DNA from: Streptomyces abyssomicinicus
Lineage (GTDB): Bacteria; Actinomycetota; Actinomycetes; Streptomycetales; Streptomycetaceae
NCBI RefSeq assembly: GCF_008974245.1
Contig: NZ_BBZI01000009.1
Span: 496,370 to 560,369, forward strand
Length of the DNA: 64,000 bases
Reading direction: 5' to 3'
Part shown: positions 26,331 through 35,069 of the stretch, piece after piece
How the letters are laid out: every line of letters starts with the position of its first letter
How positions within the stretch are numbered: the stretch's first letter is position 1
The notes under the pieces: model-generated
The model's input: only the letters and a program-made list of their open reading frames with translations
Told to the model about the DNA's origin: nothing
Databases searched by the model: none
Made by a program: the position numbers and the translations under genes

Positions 26331-27400
26331 GAACACACACGGTGCACCGGGCGGCGGCCCGGGGCGCCGCGTACGACAAGCAGGCCGCCGACCCCCTTCG
26401 CCGGGGCCGGCGGCCTGTCGTCGTCACGGCCCGCAACCACGGATCGGGCCCACGGCCCGGGCGCCCGGCCCCGGACGCACCGGCACGGGCGCACCGGCAC
26501 CGGGCGGCCCGGACCCGGCAGCTCGGCATGCGGGACGGATCCGGCGGACCGACCCGTGGACTGGAGCCGGCAGACCGGTGTGCGAATGAGATCCCGTGGA
26601 TCCGCCCGTGAACCGGGCCCGGCGGACCGGCTCGCGGGCCGGATCCGGAAAGCCCGGTGGCGCGTGCGGACAGCGTTCGGCGGATCGCCCGTGGTCTGGG
26701 TCCGGCGTACCGGCTTGCGGGCCGGATTCGGAGCCCGGTGGCCCGGCGTGCGGACAGCGTTCGGCGGATCGCCCGCGGTCTGGGTCCGGCGTACCGGCTT
26801 GCGTACCGGATTCGGAGCCCGATGGCCCGGAGTGCGGACGGGGCCCGGCGAATCGGCCGGACCGGACCCGGCGGACGGAGTGCGGACGGGGTCCGCGGAT
26901 CGGCCCGTGGATCGGGTCCGGCGGACCGGCGTGCGGACGGCGTCCGGCAGATCGGCCTGCGGACTCGGCCCGCGGATCGGCCCGCGGATCGGCCCGCGGA
27001 CCGGACCCGGCGGGCGAGGCCCGGTGGACCGGTCCGGTGCCGGGTTGCGGTTGCGGATGGGGTCCGGTGGATCGGTTCGTGGAGTGGACCTGGCGGACGG
27101 GCCCCTGGACCGGACCCGGTGGACCGGCTCGCGGACCGGGACCCGGACGGCCCGGTGCGCCGGTGTGCGGGCTGGGTGCCGTGGGCCGACCCTGGCGGAC
27201 CGGACCGGGACGGCCTGGGCGACCCGGTCCGGATCTGGAAGCCTCGGCGGCCCGGTGGACCGGATCGCGGAGGCGGATCCGGAGGCCCGGACCGGGGTGG
27301 CTCGCGGTGGCCCCCGGCCCGAGGCGGAACGCCCAGTTGCCCGGGGGCCCAGCTGCCCGGTGGCCCGCTTCGGGGCCGGACGGGTTGCGCGGGCCGGCGG
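26331..27400. other. 1.07-kb repetitive non-coding tract
   Basis: This is a long gap filled with degenerate repeats of GGATCGGCCCG, GGACCGG and GCGGACC. All frames on the plus strand stay open because the repeats lack stops, giving Pro/Gly/Arg/Asp-rich translations without real-protein character. An 84-bp duplication lies inside it. I see no convincing RNA gene. Confidence 0.6.
26664..26831. repeat. 84-bp tandem repeat, two near-identical copies
   Basis: A unit starting GTGCGGACAGCGTTCGGCGG is repeated with a period of exactly 84 bp and only a few substitutions. Partial, more divergent copies continue downstream. This is recent duplication inside a minisatellite-like tract. Confidence 0.8.
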
Positions 27401-28288
27401 TCAGTCCGCGATCAGACCCTCCCGCAGCTGCGCCAGCGTGCGGGTCAGCAGCCGGGAGACGTGCATCTGCGAGATCCCGACCTCCTCGCCGATCTGGGAC
27501 TGCGTCATGTTGGCGAAGAAGCGCAGCGTGATGATCCGGCGCTCCCGCGGGGGCAGCTTGGCCAGCAGCGGCTTCAGCGACTCGCGGTACTCCACGCCCT
27601 CCAGCGCGGTGTCCTCGTACCCGAGGCGGTCGGCCAGCGAGCCCTCGCCGCCGTCGTCCTCCGGGGCGGGGGAGTCCAGCGAGGAGGCGGTGTAGGCGTT
27701 GCCCACCGCGAGGCCGTCGACCACGTCCTCCTCGGAGACGCCGAGGACCGCGGCGAGCTCGGAGACGGTGGGCGAGCGGTCCAGCTTCTGGGAGAGCTCG
27801 TCGCCGGCCTTGGTCAGCGCCAGGCGCAGCTCCTGGAGGCGACGGGGCACCCGCACCGACCAGGAGGTGTCACGGAAGAACCGCTTGATCTCGCCCACGA
27901 CCGTCGGCATAGCGAAGGTCGGGAACTCCACGCCGCGCTCGCAGTCGAACCGGTCGATCGCCTTGATCAGACCGATGGTGCCGACCTGGACGATGTCCTC
28001 CATCGGCTCGTTGCGGCTGCGGAAGCGGGCCGCCGCGTACCGCACGAGGGGGAGGTTCAGCTCGATCAGGGTGTCCCGGACGTAGGCGCGCTCCGGGCTG
28101 TTCTCGTCGAGCGAGGCGAGCCGCAGGAAGAGGGAACGGGACAGCGTGCGGGTGTCGATGGCGGCCGGGGCGGCGGCGGGCGCCTGGACCGGTGCTTCGT
28201 CGAGGCCCGGGACATGGTCGAGCGAGTCGGGCGCGGACGCGCTCTTCGTGAGCGTGAGCACCTTCGAGCTGCCCTGGTCTGCGGACAT
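27401..28288 (-). CDS. sigN: SigB/SigF-family stress sigma factor, SigN-like
   Basis: A 295-residue group-3 sigma factor. ATG 28288 follows AAAGGGGG. Region 2 contains L-V-R-Y-A-A-A-R-F-R-S-R-N-E-P-M-E-D-I-V-Q, then region 3 and a region 4 with L-P-P-R-E-R-R-I-I-T-L-R-F-F and a Q-M-H-V-S-R recognition helix. In S. coelicolor sigN and sigF are adjacent, and this copy occupies the sigN place. SigN acts in aerial hyphae of that species. An Ala/Pro-rich N-terminal extension of about 50 residues precedes region 2. Anti-sigma control is expected for the family, but no anti-sigma gene is linked. Confidence 0.88.
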   Translation of the reverse strand: MSADQGSSKVLTLTKSASAPDSLDHVPGLDEAPVQAPAAAPAAIDTRTLSRSLFLRLASLDENSPERAYVRDTLIELNLPLVRYAAARFRSRNEPMEDIVQVGTIGLIKAIDRFDCERGVEFPTFAMPTVVGEIKRFFRDTSWSVRVPRRLQELRLALTKAGDELSQKLDRSPTVSELAAVLGVSEEDVVDGLAVGNAYTASSLDSPAPEDDGGEGSLADRLGYEDTALEGVEYRESLKPLLAKLPPRERRIITLRFFANMTQSQIGEEVGISQMHVSRLLTRTLAQLREGLIAD

Positions 28289-28400
28289 GCCACCCCCTTT
28301 TGGGTCGCGGACGGTCGCGGCCGACGCCCCGTCGGGGAGCGCAGCCTTCACCTGAATACCGGAGCCTGAGTCCCGGCAAACACGCTTCCCGAAGAATGTC

Positions 28401-28484
28401 ACAAGTCGGCAACGCGCCGTAGTGACTTGTCGACATGGATACGGTGAATCGGCGCAGCACAGAGGTCATGTGACGGCACGTCAC
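28401..28484. promoter_or_regulatory. Two inverted repeats upstream of sigN
   Basis: ACAAGTC...GACTTGT arms lie near 28402-28429, and GTGAC-GGCAC-GTCAC near 28470-28484. They fall between sigF and sigN, where sigN promoters must be. They could be regulator sites. Confidence 0.35.
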
Positions 28485-28531
28485 GGCTCACCGTTGCAAA
28501 GGGGGGCGCACCGTCGAATCCCCCTTGAGGG

Positions 28532-29470
28532 CTATGCCTCGATCCTGTTTGCGGACCTCAGTCGCTGGAAGGAACGGGCCAGCAACCGGGAGACATGCAT
28601 CTGGGAGACGCCCAGCTCGGCGCTGATCTGCGACTGCGTGAGGTTGTTGTAGTAGCGCAGCAGCAGGATGCGCTGCTCCCGCTCCGGCAGCTGCACCAGC
28701 AGGTGGCGGACCAGGTCGCGGTGCTCGACGCCGTCCAGCGCGGGGTCCTCGTAGCCGAGCCGGTCCAGCAGGCCGGGCATCCCGTCGCCCTCCTGGGCGG
28801 CCTCCAGCGAGGTCGCGTGGTAGGAACGGCCGGCCTCGATGCAGGTGAGGACCTCATCCTCGGAGATCCGGAGGCGCTCGGCGATCTCGGAGGTGGTCGG
28901 GGAGCGGCCGAAGGCGGTGGTGAGGTCCTCGGTGGCCGCGTTCACCTGGACCCACAGCTCGTGCAGGCGGCGCGGGACGTGCACGGTGCGGACGTTGTCG
29001 CGGAAGTAGCGCTTGATCTCGCCGACGACCGTGGGCATGGCGAAGGTGGGGAACTGGACGCCGCGGTCGGGGTCGAAGCGGTCGATGGCGTTGATCAGGC
29101 CGATGGTCCCGACCTGGACCACGTCCTCCATCGGTTCGTTGCGGCTGCGGAAGCGGGCGGCGGCGTAGCGGACCAGGGGAAGGTTGGCCTCGATCAGGGA
29201 GCCGCGCACGCGGTCGTGCTCGGGGGTGCCCGGCTGGAGCTGCTTGAGCTGCCCGAAGAGCACCTGTGTCAGGGCCCTGGTGTCGGCCCCCCGGGTGCCG
29301 CGTGCGCGCTCGGCGGGCTCGGCCCGTTCGGCGGGCCGGGGCCGTTCCACGGGAGCGCTCCGTTCGACGGGAGCGCACCGCTCGGTGCTCTCGGCGCGTG
29401 GGGCGGGTTCCTGGGACGGCACGGGAGGCGCAGTACTGGCCGGCACGGTCAACTCCACCTCGTCATCCAT
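28532..29470 (-). CDS. sigF: Sporulation sigma factor SigF
   Basis: About 312 residues from ATG 29470; TTG 29485 or GTG 29476 are also possible because no clear ribosome site marks the start. From R-G-A-D-T-R-A-L-T-Q-V-L-F-G-Q-L-K onward the protein follows S. coelicolor SigF as I remember it, through N-V-R-T-V-H-V-P-R-R-L-H-E-L-W-V-Q and the C-terminal R-L-R-S-A-N-R-I-E-A. SigF is needed for late spore maturation, including wall thickening and pigment. The N-terminal 70 residues are a variable Pro/Glu/Arg-rich stretch with R-P-x-E-R repeats. It is the upstream gene of the sigF-sigN tandem, with about 240 bp between them. Confidence 0.92.
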   Translation of the reverse strand: MDDEVELTVPASTAPPVPSQEPAPRAESTERCAPVERSAPVERPRPAERAEPAERARGTRGADTRALTQVLFGQLKQLQPGTPEHDRVRGSLIEANLPLVRYAAARFRSRNEPMEDVVQVGTIGLINAIDRFDPDRGVQFPTFAMPTVVGEIKRYFRDNVRTVHVPRRLHELWVQVNAATEDLTTAFGRSPTTSEIAERLRISEDEVLTCIEAGRSYHATSLEAAQEGDGMPGLLDRLGYEDPALDGVEHRDLVRHLLVQLPEREQRILLLRYYNNLTQSQISAELGVSQMHVSRLLARSFQRLRSANRIEA

Positions 29471-29598
29471 CAACACATCCGTCAAAAGCGGTCATAGCAT
29501 CACAAGACGGAACAGGCGGTGCAAGCACCGCCCCCCTTGCCGTGTTGGCGGGCGTGGTGGCCTCCGGAGGCTTCGTGAGGCCTTCCCCGGACCGCGAA

Positions 29599-29630
29599 GG
29601 AGCCCCTCGCCGCGGTCGGCGAGGGGCTCC
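29599..29630. terminator. Hairpin terminator
   Basis: GGAGCCCCTCGCC and its complement form perfect 13-bp arms between the Dabb gene and sigF, 19 bp past the Dabb stop on the minus strand. Confidence 0.75.
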
Positions 29631-29648
29631 AGAAGCGATCTGAAACGG

Positions 29649-29942
29649 TCAGAATTCGTAGTCGGCGATCACCCAGGTGGCGAACTCGCGCCACAGGGCG
29701 ACACCGGCCTGGTGCTCCGGGTGCTCGATGTAGGTGCGGAGCGCCTCGGCGTCCTCCACCGCGGAGTTGATGGCGAAGTCGTGGGCGATCGGGCGGTCGC
29801 TGATGTTCCAGCCGCACTCCCAGAAGCGCAGCTCCGGAATCTTGTCCCCGAGCGCGGCGAAGACGCGCGCTCCCTCGACGACCCGCGGGTCGTCGCGCTC
29901 GACGCCGTCGTTCAGCTTGAAGAGGACCAGGTGGCGGATCAC
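29649..29942 (-). CDS. Dabb-family (stress-responsive dimeric alpha/beta barrel) protein
   Basis: A 97-residue single-domain protein beginning M-I-R-H-L-V-L-F-K-L and ending with the H-P-E-H-Q and W-V-I-A-D-Y-E-F motif of the Dabb fold. It forms a dimeric ferredoxin-like barrel. Family members include stress proteins and small cyclases or monooxygenase-like proteins; a catalytic role here is unknown. It starts at GTG 29942, 40 bp after the small membrane-protein gene, and the two may form an operon. Confidence 0.88.
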   Translation of the reverse strand: MIRHLVLFKLNDGVERDDPRVVEGARVFAALGDKIPELRFWECGWNISDRPIAHDFAINSAVEDAEALRTYIEHPEHQAGVALWREFATWVIADYEF

Positions 29943-29982
29943 GGGAACTCCCGGGGCGCGGGGGCCGCGAGGGTCTTCGCCG

Positions 29983-30165
29983 TCAGCTGTCGCCGCCGCC
30001 CCGCGCGACCCACGTCATGAAGTCGCCGACGGCGGAGGCGGCCGCGGAGATGCCCTCGAAGCCCATTTCGACATAGCCGGCAGCGGTGTGTGGATCGGTG
30101 ATGATGACGTAGAGGGCGAACACCACGACGATGCCCAGAACTATCGTCTTCGCGTTCGCCGCCAT
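29983..30165 (-). CDS. Small membrane protein, 60 residues
   Basis: One hydrophobic helix at about 6-24 (I-V-L-G-I-V-V-V-F-A-L-Y-V-I-I) precedes an amphipathic C-terminal helix (G-F-E-G-I-S-A-A-A-S-A-V-G-D-F). ATG 30165 follows GGGAGGGA. It is a typical conserved Streptomyces small protein of unknown role, probably co-transcribed with the Dabb gene. Confidence 0.75.
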   Translation of the reverse strand: MAANAKTIVLGIVVVFALYVIITDPHTAAGYVEMGFEGISAAASAVGDFMTWVARGGGDS

Positions 30166-30410
30166 CGCGGTCCCTCCCCCGTGCCGCCGGCCGATCTGCT
30201 GCCGCGGGGGAGTCTAGCTGGGCCTTCCCCCGACGGCACACCGTGCTTCCCGCGCCTTCCGCCGTCGCGCGCAGAGGCGTCCCGGCGGGCGACCCGTCCC
30301 TGTCAACGGCGCGTCACCATGTGTAGTGGGGCCGGTACGCTGCGCGACAGGATGGTGCGGGGCGTGACCGGCTCCCGCGCGGGACCGGGCGTGGACGAGG
30401 AGCGTGGGCG

Positions 30411-30809
30411 ATGGCGGATCAACCCGTCGGTACGGGACCGGGGCGGCCTCCGGCCGGATCGGGCCGAGGGCCGGGCAGCCCCGACCTGGCCTCCTCCCCG
30501 GCGGAGAAGAACGCCGCCGCACGGGCCATCGAGCAGCACATCGAGCCCGGCACGCAGCGGGCCGGACGCCGCGCGGCGGAGGACACCGGCACCGCCGTCA
30601 CGGCCTTCGGCGCCAAGGACGGCGACGGCTGGGCGACCGCGACGGCGCTGGCCAAGGCCCTGACCGTCTGGGGCGATCAGCTGAAGAACCTGATGGACCG
30701 GCTGGCCTCCGAGAAGGACGCGCTGCGCGCCGGCGACAACGTCCTGACCGGCACCGATCTCGCGGTGGGCGGCACGGCCCGGGAGATCTCCGTACTGGAC
30801 CGGTTCTGA
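30411..30809 (+). CDS. ESX/WXG-type small helical protein
   Basis: A 132-residue protein. After a Pro/Gly-rich N-terminus (to about residue 30), two helices flank D-G-D-G-W-A-T-A, a WXG100-like turn (about residues 66-73). It ends in the hydrophobic-spaced L-A-V-G-G-T-A-R-E-I-S-V-L-D-R-F. It is 31 bp upstream of the large WXG/DUF6571-type gene and probably its partner, by analogy with the small helical partners of type VII secretion substrates. ATG 30411 follows GGAGCGTGGGCG. No ESX secretion machinery is in the window. Confidence 0.65.
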   Translation: MADQPVGTGPGRPPAGSGRGPGSPDLASSPAEKNAAARAIEQHIEPGTQRAGRRAAEDTGTAVTAFGAKDGDGWATATALAKALTVWGDQLKNLMDRLASEKDALRAGDNVLTGTDLAVGGTAREISVLDRF

Positions 30810-30840
30810 GCGGCCGCAGGGGAACCGGAGGAGAAGAGGA

Positions 30841-32916
30841 ATGCCGACCTACCACGAGATCATGGACACCGACCTCGCGTCGCTCACCACCGCGGCGGAG
30901 AGCTGGGACGCGATGGCCGCCGAGTTCGCCGAGCAGGAGGAGGCCTACCGGCGCGACGTGGAGGGCATCTCCCTGGGCAAGGGCTGGTCGGGCCTGAGCG
31001 CCCAGGCCGCGAACGGCCGCTTCCGCGTCACCCTGGAGGAGTTCCGGCACGCGCAGACCGAGGCGAAGGCGGTGGCCTCGCTGCTGAGGGACGCGCACAC
31101 CCAGTTCGCCGAGGTGCGGGGACGGCTCGGGGCGGCACGCCAGGAGGCCGTCGAGGCGGGCATGAGGGTCTCCGACCAGGGCCTGGTGAGCCCCGACGCC
31201 GAGCGGACGACCGACCGGGAGCACGGGACGTCCCGCGACGACCCCGGCTCCGCGGACACCGTCCGCTCATGGCAGGAACGCCTGCACACGATCGTCCGGC
31301 ACGCGACGGACGCCGACCTGGGCGTCCGTGTCGCTCTGGACGCCGTGATGGTCGACCCGGACCCGGTCCGTGGAGGCAACGGCTTCAACGGGCAGGCGCG
31401 GGGCGACGTCGAGACGTACGAGGGCCGGGCGGCGGAGCGGGTGCTGGCGCGGCTGGGCAGGGGCGAGAGGCTGTCCGCGGGGGAGATCGCGGGCCTTCAC
31501 CGCGCCTTCCGCGACAACCAGGACGACCCGGCGTTCTCCCGCGCCCTCCTGGACGGGCTCGGGGCGCGCGGGACCGTCACGCTGGCCAACGAGGTGAACG
31601 ACCTCGTCCACGTGCGGGGCGGGGACCGCGTCGGGGACTACGAGGCGATCGGGAGCGGCCTGGCGAACGCGCTGGCCTCGGCCACGCGGGACACCGGGTC
31701 GCGGTGGTACGAGGAGTGGCGCGCGGACCTGCGCGAAGCGGGGGCCGACCGCCACGCCACGGACTTCCACGGCGCTCGTCTCGACAAGGCCGTCGGGTAC
31801 CAGTCGCTGGTCACGTTGATGCGGCAGGGCGACGGCTACTCGGCCGGCATGCTGTCGGACCTCACCGACGACATGATCGCGGCCGAGAGGAAGGACCCGG
31901 GCATCTGGCAGCTCAAGCACGAGTACAGCGGTGAGCGGGACGGCTGGTTCGCCAACGACCCCGTCGACGGCATGCTCGGCATCATGAGCCGCGACCCCGA
32001 GACCGCGGCCCAGTACCTGAGCGACGACGGGAACATGACGTACCTGGTGAAGGAACGGGACTGGGACGTCGTCCTCCACGAACGTGAGGGAGCGAAGTCG
32101 AGCACGTACGCGTCCGGCCTCGACGGCGACGACCGCCGCGGGTTCGGCGCCGCGCTGCTCGCCGGGGCGACCGGGATCGATCCGTCCGACCCGAACGGGC
32201 GACACGTCGAACACACCGGCCGGAACGAGGACGTCCTCAGGACGGCGCTCAGGCACTTCGCGGACCGCGGGGACGACTTCCCCTCATCCCTGCGGGAACC
32301 GATGGCGACGATGCTGGCCAACCACGGGGACACCGTGCACCGGGCCATGAGCGACGTCGACATGGGCGCGGCGCCGCTGGACCAGACCCAGCTCGTCGAG
32401 GTCGCCAAGCAGGTCTCCAAGGACCGTGACGCGTACAGCGTGCTGAACGCCGGGATGAACCAGGCGATCGTGTCCGACATGCAGAGCGACGCGGCGAGCG
32501 GGGTGTCGGGGTCGAGGGAGTCCCTGATCCGGGCCGGCCGCACGGTCGGCTTCCTGGAGGAGGCCCGCACGCAGGCCCAGGGCGACCCGGAGGTCGCGGA
32601 GTTCGCCGGCAAGCCGGTGCTCGACACGGCGATCGGCTACCTGCCGGTGGTCAGTACACCGGCCCAGCAGGCCGTGGACTACGTCACCGAGCAGTGGCTC
32701 GGGGACGAGCAGAAGCGGCTGGAGGAACAGCGGACCGAGGGCGACATCGCGGCCTACGAGGCGAGAAACCGGCAACTGATGGCGCTCGCGGAGCAGTGGG
32801 AGGAGGGCCACGACTTCGGGGCCGACGGCGACATGGGCGTGAAGAACCTCATCAACGCGTACGCGGAGGACGGGATCAAGCACGCCCGAGGCGTGTCCGG
32901 AAAGCAGGGCGGGTGA
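30841..32916 (+). CDS. Large WXG-like protein, DUF6571-type, possible type VII substrate
   Basis: A 691-residue protein. Residues 1-105 are a helical hairpin with G-K-G-W-S-G-L at the turn (about residue 42), a WXG100-type leader. The rest is mostly helical and acidic, with L-S-A-G-E-I-A-G-L, P-S-S-L-R-E-P-M-A-T-M-L-A-N-H-G and N-A-G-M-N-Q-A motifs of the DUF6571 family as I remember it. There is no signal peptide or recognisable catalytic site. ATG 30841 follows GGAGGAGAAG. The next gene, a lipoprotein, overlaps by GTGA. It could be a secreted effector or antagonistic protein; its activity is unknown. Confidence 0.75.
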   Translation: MPTYHEIMDTDLASLTTAAESWDAMAAEFAEQEEAYRRDVEGISLGKGWSGLSAQAANGRFRVTLEEFRHAQTEAKAVASLLRDAHTQFAEVRGRLGAARQEAVEAGMRVSDQGLVSPDAERTTDREHGTSRDDPGSADTVRSWQERLHTIVRHATDADLGVRVALDAVMVDPDPVRGGNGFNGQARGDVETYEGRAAERVLARLGRGERLSAGEIAGLHRAFRDNQDDPAFSRALLDGLGARGTVTLANEVNDLVHVRGGDRVGDYEAIGSGLANALASATRDTGSRWYEEWRADLREAGADRHATDFHGARLDKAVGYQSLVTLMRQGDGYSAGMLSDLTDDMIAAERKDPGIWQLKHEYSGERDGWFANDPVDGMLGIMSRDPETAAQYLSDDGNMTYLVKERDWDVVLHEREGAKSSTYASGLDGDDRRGFGAALLAGATGIDPSDPNGRHVEHTGRNEDVLRTALRHFADRGDDFPSSLREPMATMLANHGDTVHRAMSDVDMGAAPLDQTQLVEVAKQVSKDRDAYSVLNAGMNQAIVSDMQSDAASGVSGSRESLIRAGRTVGFLEEARTQAQGDPEVAEFAGKPVLDTAIGYLPVVSTPAQQAVDYVTEQWLGDEQKRLEEQRTEGDIAAYEARNRQLMALAEQWEEGHDFGADGDMGVKNLINAYAEDGIKHARGVSGKQGG

Positions 32917-33449
32917 GACTCGCGAGACGGCTGGCGCGGATCGGGCTGCTTGCGTTGGGTGTTCTGGCGACTTCCTGCGCCGGAGGGCCGAAGGACGGAG
33001 CCGTGCCGGAGACGGTGTGCGGGACACGGATCGCTCCTGGTCTCGTCCGTCCGCTGCTGGCGTCGACGGACGGCCTCGACGAGTACAGCCGGGTGGACCG
33101 GAAGGAAGCGGTCTCCGCGCCCTGCACGCTCCGGGCGGAGGGCAAGCAGGTACTGGCCCTGTTCTTCTACTGGACCGACGGGGCACCCCAGGTGACCGAG
33201 CCCGACTACGACCCGTCCGGATTCCAGGCGCTCACCGGGACGAAGCCCGTGCACCTCGGTGACGGGGCGGTCGTGGGGAAGAACGGGGCGGTCGTCACCA
33301 CGCCGTGCCGCACCGCGGGTGGGAAGCACTTCACGCTGAAGCTGTACCTGCCGCAGGTGGCCCCGCCGGACGCCGGTCACCGCGCGGACATCGAGCGGTT
33401 CATGCGGGCCTACTTCCCCGCGACGGTGGAGACGCTGGACTGCCGGTGA
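32913..33449 (+). CDS. Lipoprotein translationally coupled to the WXG-like protein
   Basis: A 178-residue lipoprotein starting at GTG 32913, overlapping the previous stop by 4 bp. The signal peptide R-R-L-A-R-I-G-L-L-A-L-G-V ends in the lipobox L-A-T-S-C, with the lipidated cysteine at about residue 22. The exported part has four further cysteines (V-C-G-T, P-C-T-L, P-C-R-T, D-C-R). I recognise no family. The tight coupling to a type VII-like protein suggests a surface partner, possibly one protecting the producer, but this is inference. Confidence 0.78.
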   Translation: MRLARRLARIGLLALGVLATSCAGGPKDGAVPETVCGTRIAPGLVRPLLASTDGLDEYSRVDRKEAVSAPCTLRAEGKQVLALFFYWTDGAPQVTEPDYDPSGFQALTGTKPVHLGDGAVVGKNGAVVTTPCRTAGGKHFTLKLYLPQVAPPDAGHRADIERFMRAYFPATVETLDCR

Positions 33450-33550
33450 CGCACGGACCGCCCCGCCGCGGCGGCCCGGCGGACGCCCCTGCCCGCTGTG
33501 ACCGGCACTCCTCCAGCGGCGTGCCATCAGCGAGACTGCTCGCACGCAGC

Positions 33551-34096
33551 ATGAGAGGGATGGCCGTGCCGACCAGCTACAAAGTCCAGATAGGCGTGTC
33601 GATGCTCCTCGCCGGGCTGGCCGCGATCGCAGTGGTCCTGACCCTGCTGCCAGGAAGGCCGGTGGTGCCTGAGGCTGTCGGCCTCACCCTGTTCGGGCTG
33701 GTGTTCCCGGTATTCGGGAGCGCGATGGTGCGGTGTTACCGAGCGGGTGTTCAGGCCCGGGGCCCAGAGGTTCTCGTCGTGCTGTGGGACACCCCCCGAT
33801 GGGTGCGGGTTGCGGCAGGGACTCTCACCGCCGGCGTGGTGCTGTGTGTCGCCCTCGGCGGAGGTGCGGCCGGCGGGCAGCCGGAGCGCACGGCGGAGGG
33901 CTACTACCTCAACCATCACGGGGACCGGCAACCGGTGAGCCGCGCAACGTACGAGTCGGCACTCAAGTCAGGGGTGCGAGGGTTCGACGCCGCAGCAACC
34001 TTCTTCTTCGCGGTGTCCGCCCTCATGGCCGCTGCTGCCTGTCGGGCGGAGGAGGAGGCGCTGGCCGAGTGGGGGTGGGCTCGGCGCGAGGTGTGA
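33551..34096 (+). CDS. Four-span membrane protein, unknown
   Basis: About 181 residues from ATG 33551. ATG 33560 and GTG 33566 are alternatives; GTG 33566 has the better-spaced GAGAGGG. Hydrophobic spans lie at about 14-34, 40-61, 83-103 and 147-167. The loop between spans 3 and 4 contains G-Y-Y-L-N-H-H-G and is probably extracytoplasmic. I recognise no family. It lies 101 bp after the lipoprotein gene on the same strand and could belong to the same accessory cluster. Confidence 0.65.
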   Translation: MRGMAVPTSYKVQIGVSMLLAGLAAIAVVLTLLPGRPVVPEAVGLTLFGLVFPVFGSAMVRCYRAGVQARGPEVLVVLWDTPRWVRVAAGTLTAGVVLCVALGGGAAGGQPERTAEGYYLNHHGDRQPVSRATYESALKSGVRGFDAAATFFFAVSALMAAAACRAEEEALAEWGWARREV

Positions 34097-34146
34097 GGAC
34101 TTCGGCGAGACGGCACGTGGGTGCCGGTGGGCCGCACGCGCATCGG

Positions 34147-34893
34147 TCAGAAGGGAGGTTCGAGATCGCCACGGACATCGCTGTGTGGCCCCCCGTCCCA
34201 GGGCTCCTCCCGGAGGGGTTCAGGATCGGGGACGTCGTGGCCCCATGCTTCGAGTGCCTTCCAGGCAACGCGCCGGTCGGTGGCGTGGCCGCTGGTGTCC
34301 AGGATGGCGCGCGCGTGCACGGCGAGGCGGTCCCGGTGCCCGGCGAGCGCGGGGTGTTCGGCGAGGATGAGCGCGGCGACGACGGCGGCTTCGCGCACGT
34401 CCTCGTGGCTGTCCTGGAGGAAGGGCGCGACGGCCCGGTACAGCATCGGGCGCAGGTCCCGGAAGGCTCCCGTGGGGCCGCCGTGGGCGAGGAAGCCAGG
34501 AACGTACTGCTGTATGCGGCCGACGGCCTCGTCGGAGGCGTCGTAGGCCGTGGAAGCCAACCAGTGCAACAGCGTCGCGCGGACAGGGACGTTGCGATAG
34601 GGCCGGAGGGTCATGGCCGCCGGGTGGGTGAGGATGCCGGCGACATACACGGCGACGGGGGCGGTGGCTTCGTAGAGGGTGTTCTGGTGGTGGACCAGCT
34701 CACCCAGCTCCGACAGGGCGGAGACCTGAACCCTCGGATCGGGTTCCAGCAGCCGTGCGAGAACCCTGGGAAGGTCCCCACCGTTCCCGAAAGCCGTCTC
34801 GAGCGCATCCCAATCGGTCTCCGCCAGGACTACCTGGTAGGGCGGCAGGCCGGGCTCATGGGGTGCCCCGGCGTGGGAACGGCTGTGGTTCAC
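34147..34893 (-). CDS. HEAT/ARM-repeat protein
   Basis: A 248-residue protein built of helical repeats, for example L-L-E-P-D-P-R-V-Q-V-S-A-L-S-E-L-G-E-L and F-L-Q-D-S-H-E-D-V-R-E-A-A-V-V-A-A-L. These are characteristic of HEAT or armadillo solenoids that bind proteins. There is no signal peptide, catalytic motif or metal site. The ATG at 34893 gives a 20-residue polar lead. It is the last gene before tRNA-Ser(CGA) and part of what looks like an accessory block (30.4-34.9 kb). The partner is unknown. Confidence 0.75.
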   Translation of the reverse strand: MNHSRSHAGAPHEPGLPPYQVVLAETDWDALETAFGNGGDLPRVLARLLEPDPRVQVSALSELGELVHHQNTLYEATAPVAVYVAGILTHPAAMTLRPYRNVPVRATLLHWLASTAYDASDEAVGRIQQYVPGFLAHGGPTGAFRDLRPMLYRAVAPFLQDSHEDVREAAVVAALILAEHPALAGHRDRLAVHARAILDTSGHATDRRVAWKALEAWGHDVPDPEPLREEPWDGGPHSDVRGDLEPPF

Positions 34894-35029
34894 AGGCCGA
34901 ACCTAGACCCCACTTCCGACAGTGATGCATCGGCAGGGTGTCGATCTCCTCGGGCGGCAGGAACCGGGGCGGCCTCGTCGGCCGAACCGGCCGGCTGCGA
35001 CGGAAACCGAGACGGAGACGAAGACGGAC

Positions 35030-35060
35030 GAAGGGCCCGGTCCAACGGACCGGGCCCTTC
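35030..35060 (-). terminator. Terminator of tRNA-Ser(CGA)
   Basis: GAAGGGCCCGGTCC and its complement form perfect 14-bp arms, 9 bp past the tRNA 3' end on the minus strand. Confidence 0.85.
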
Positions 35061-35069
35061 ATCTACCAG

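Noticed and set aside
26664..26831. Possible CRISPR array
   Set aside because: The 84-bp copies are contiguous, without unique spacers of constant length, and no cas gene is in the window. The other repeat tracts are also simple tandem repeats.
26556..28369. Long plus-strand frames with repeated Gly/Arg/Asp/Pro pattern
   Set aside because: They consist of translated minisatellite repeats and then read antisense through sigN. No family resemblance or start signal.
30166..35069. Full integrative element at tRNA-Ser(CGA)
   Set aside because: No integrase and no second copy of the tRNA 3' end were found at the left of the accessory block. It is called only an accessory block.
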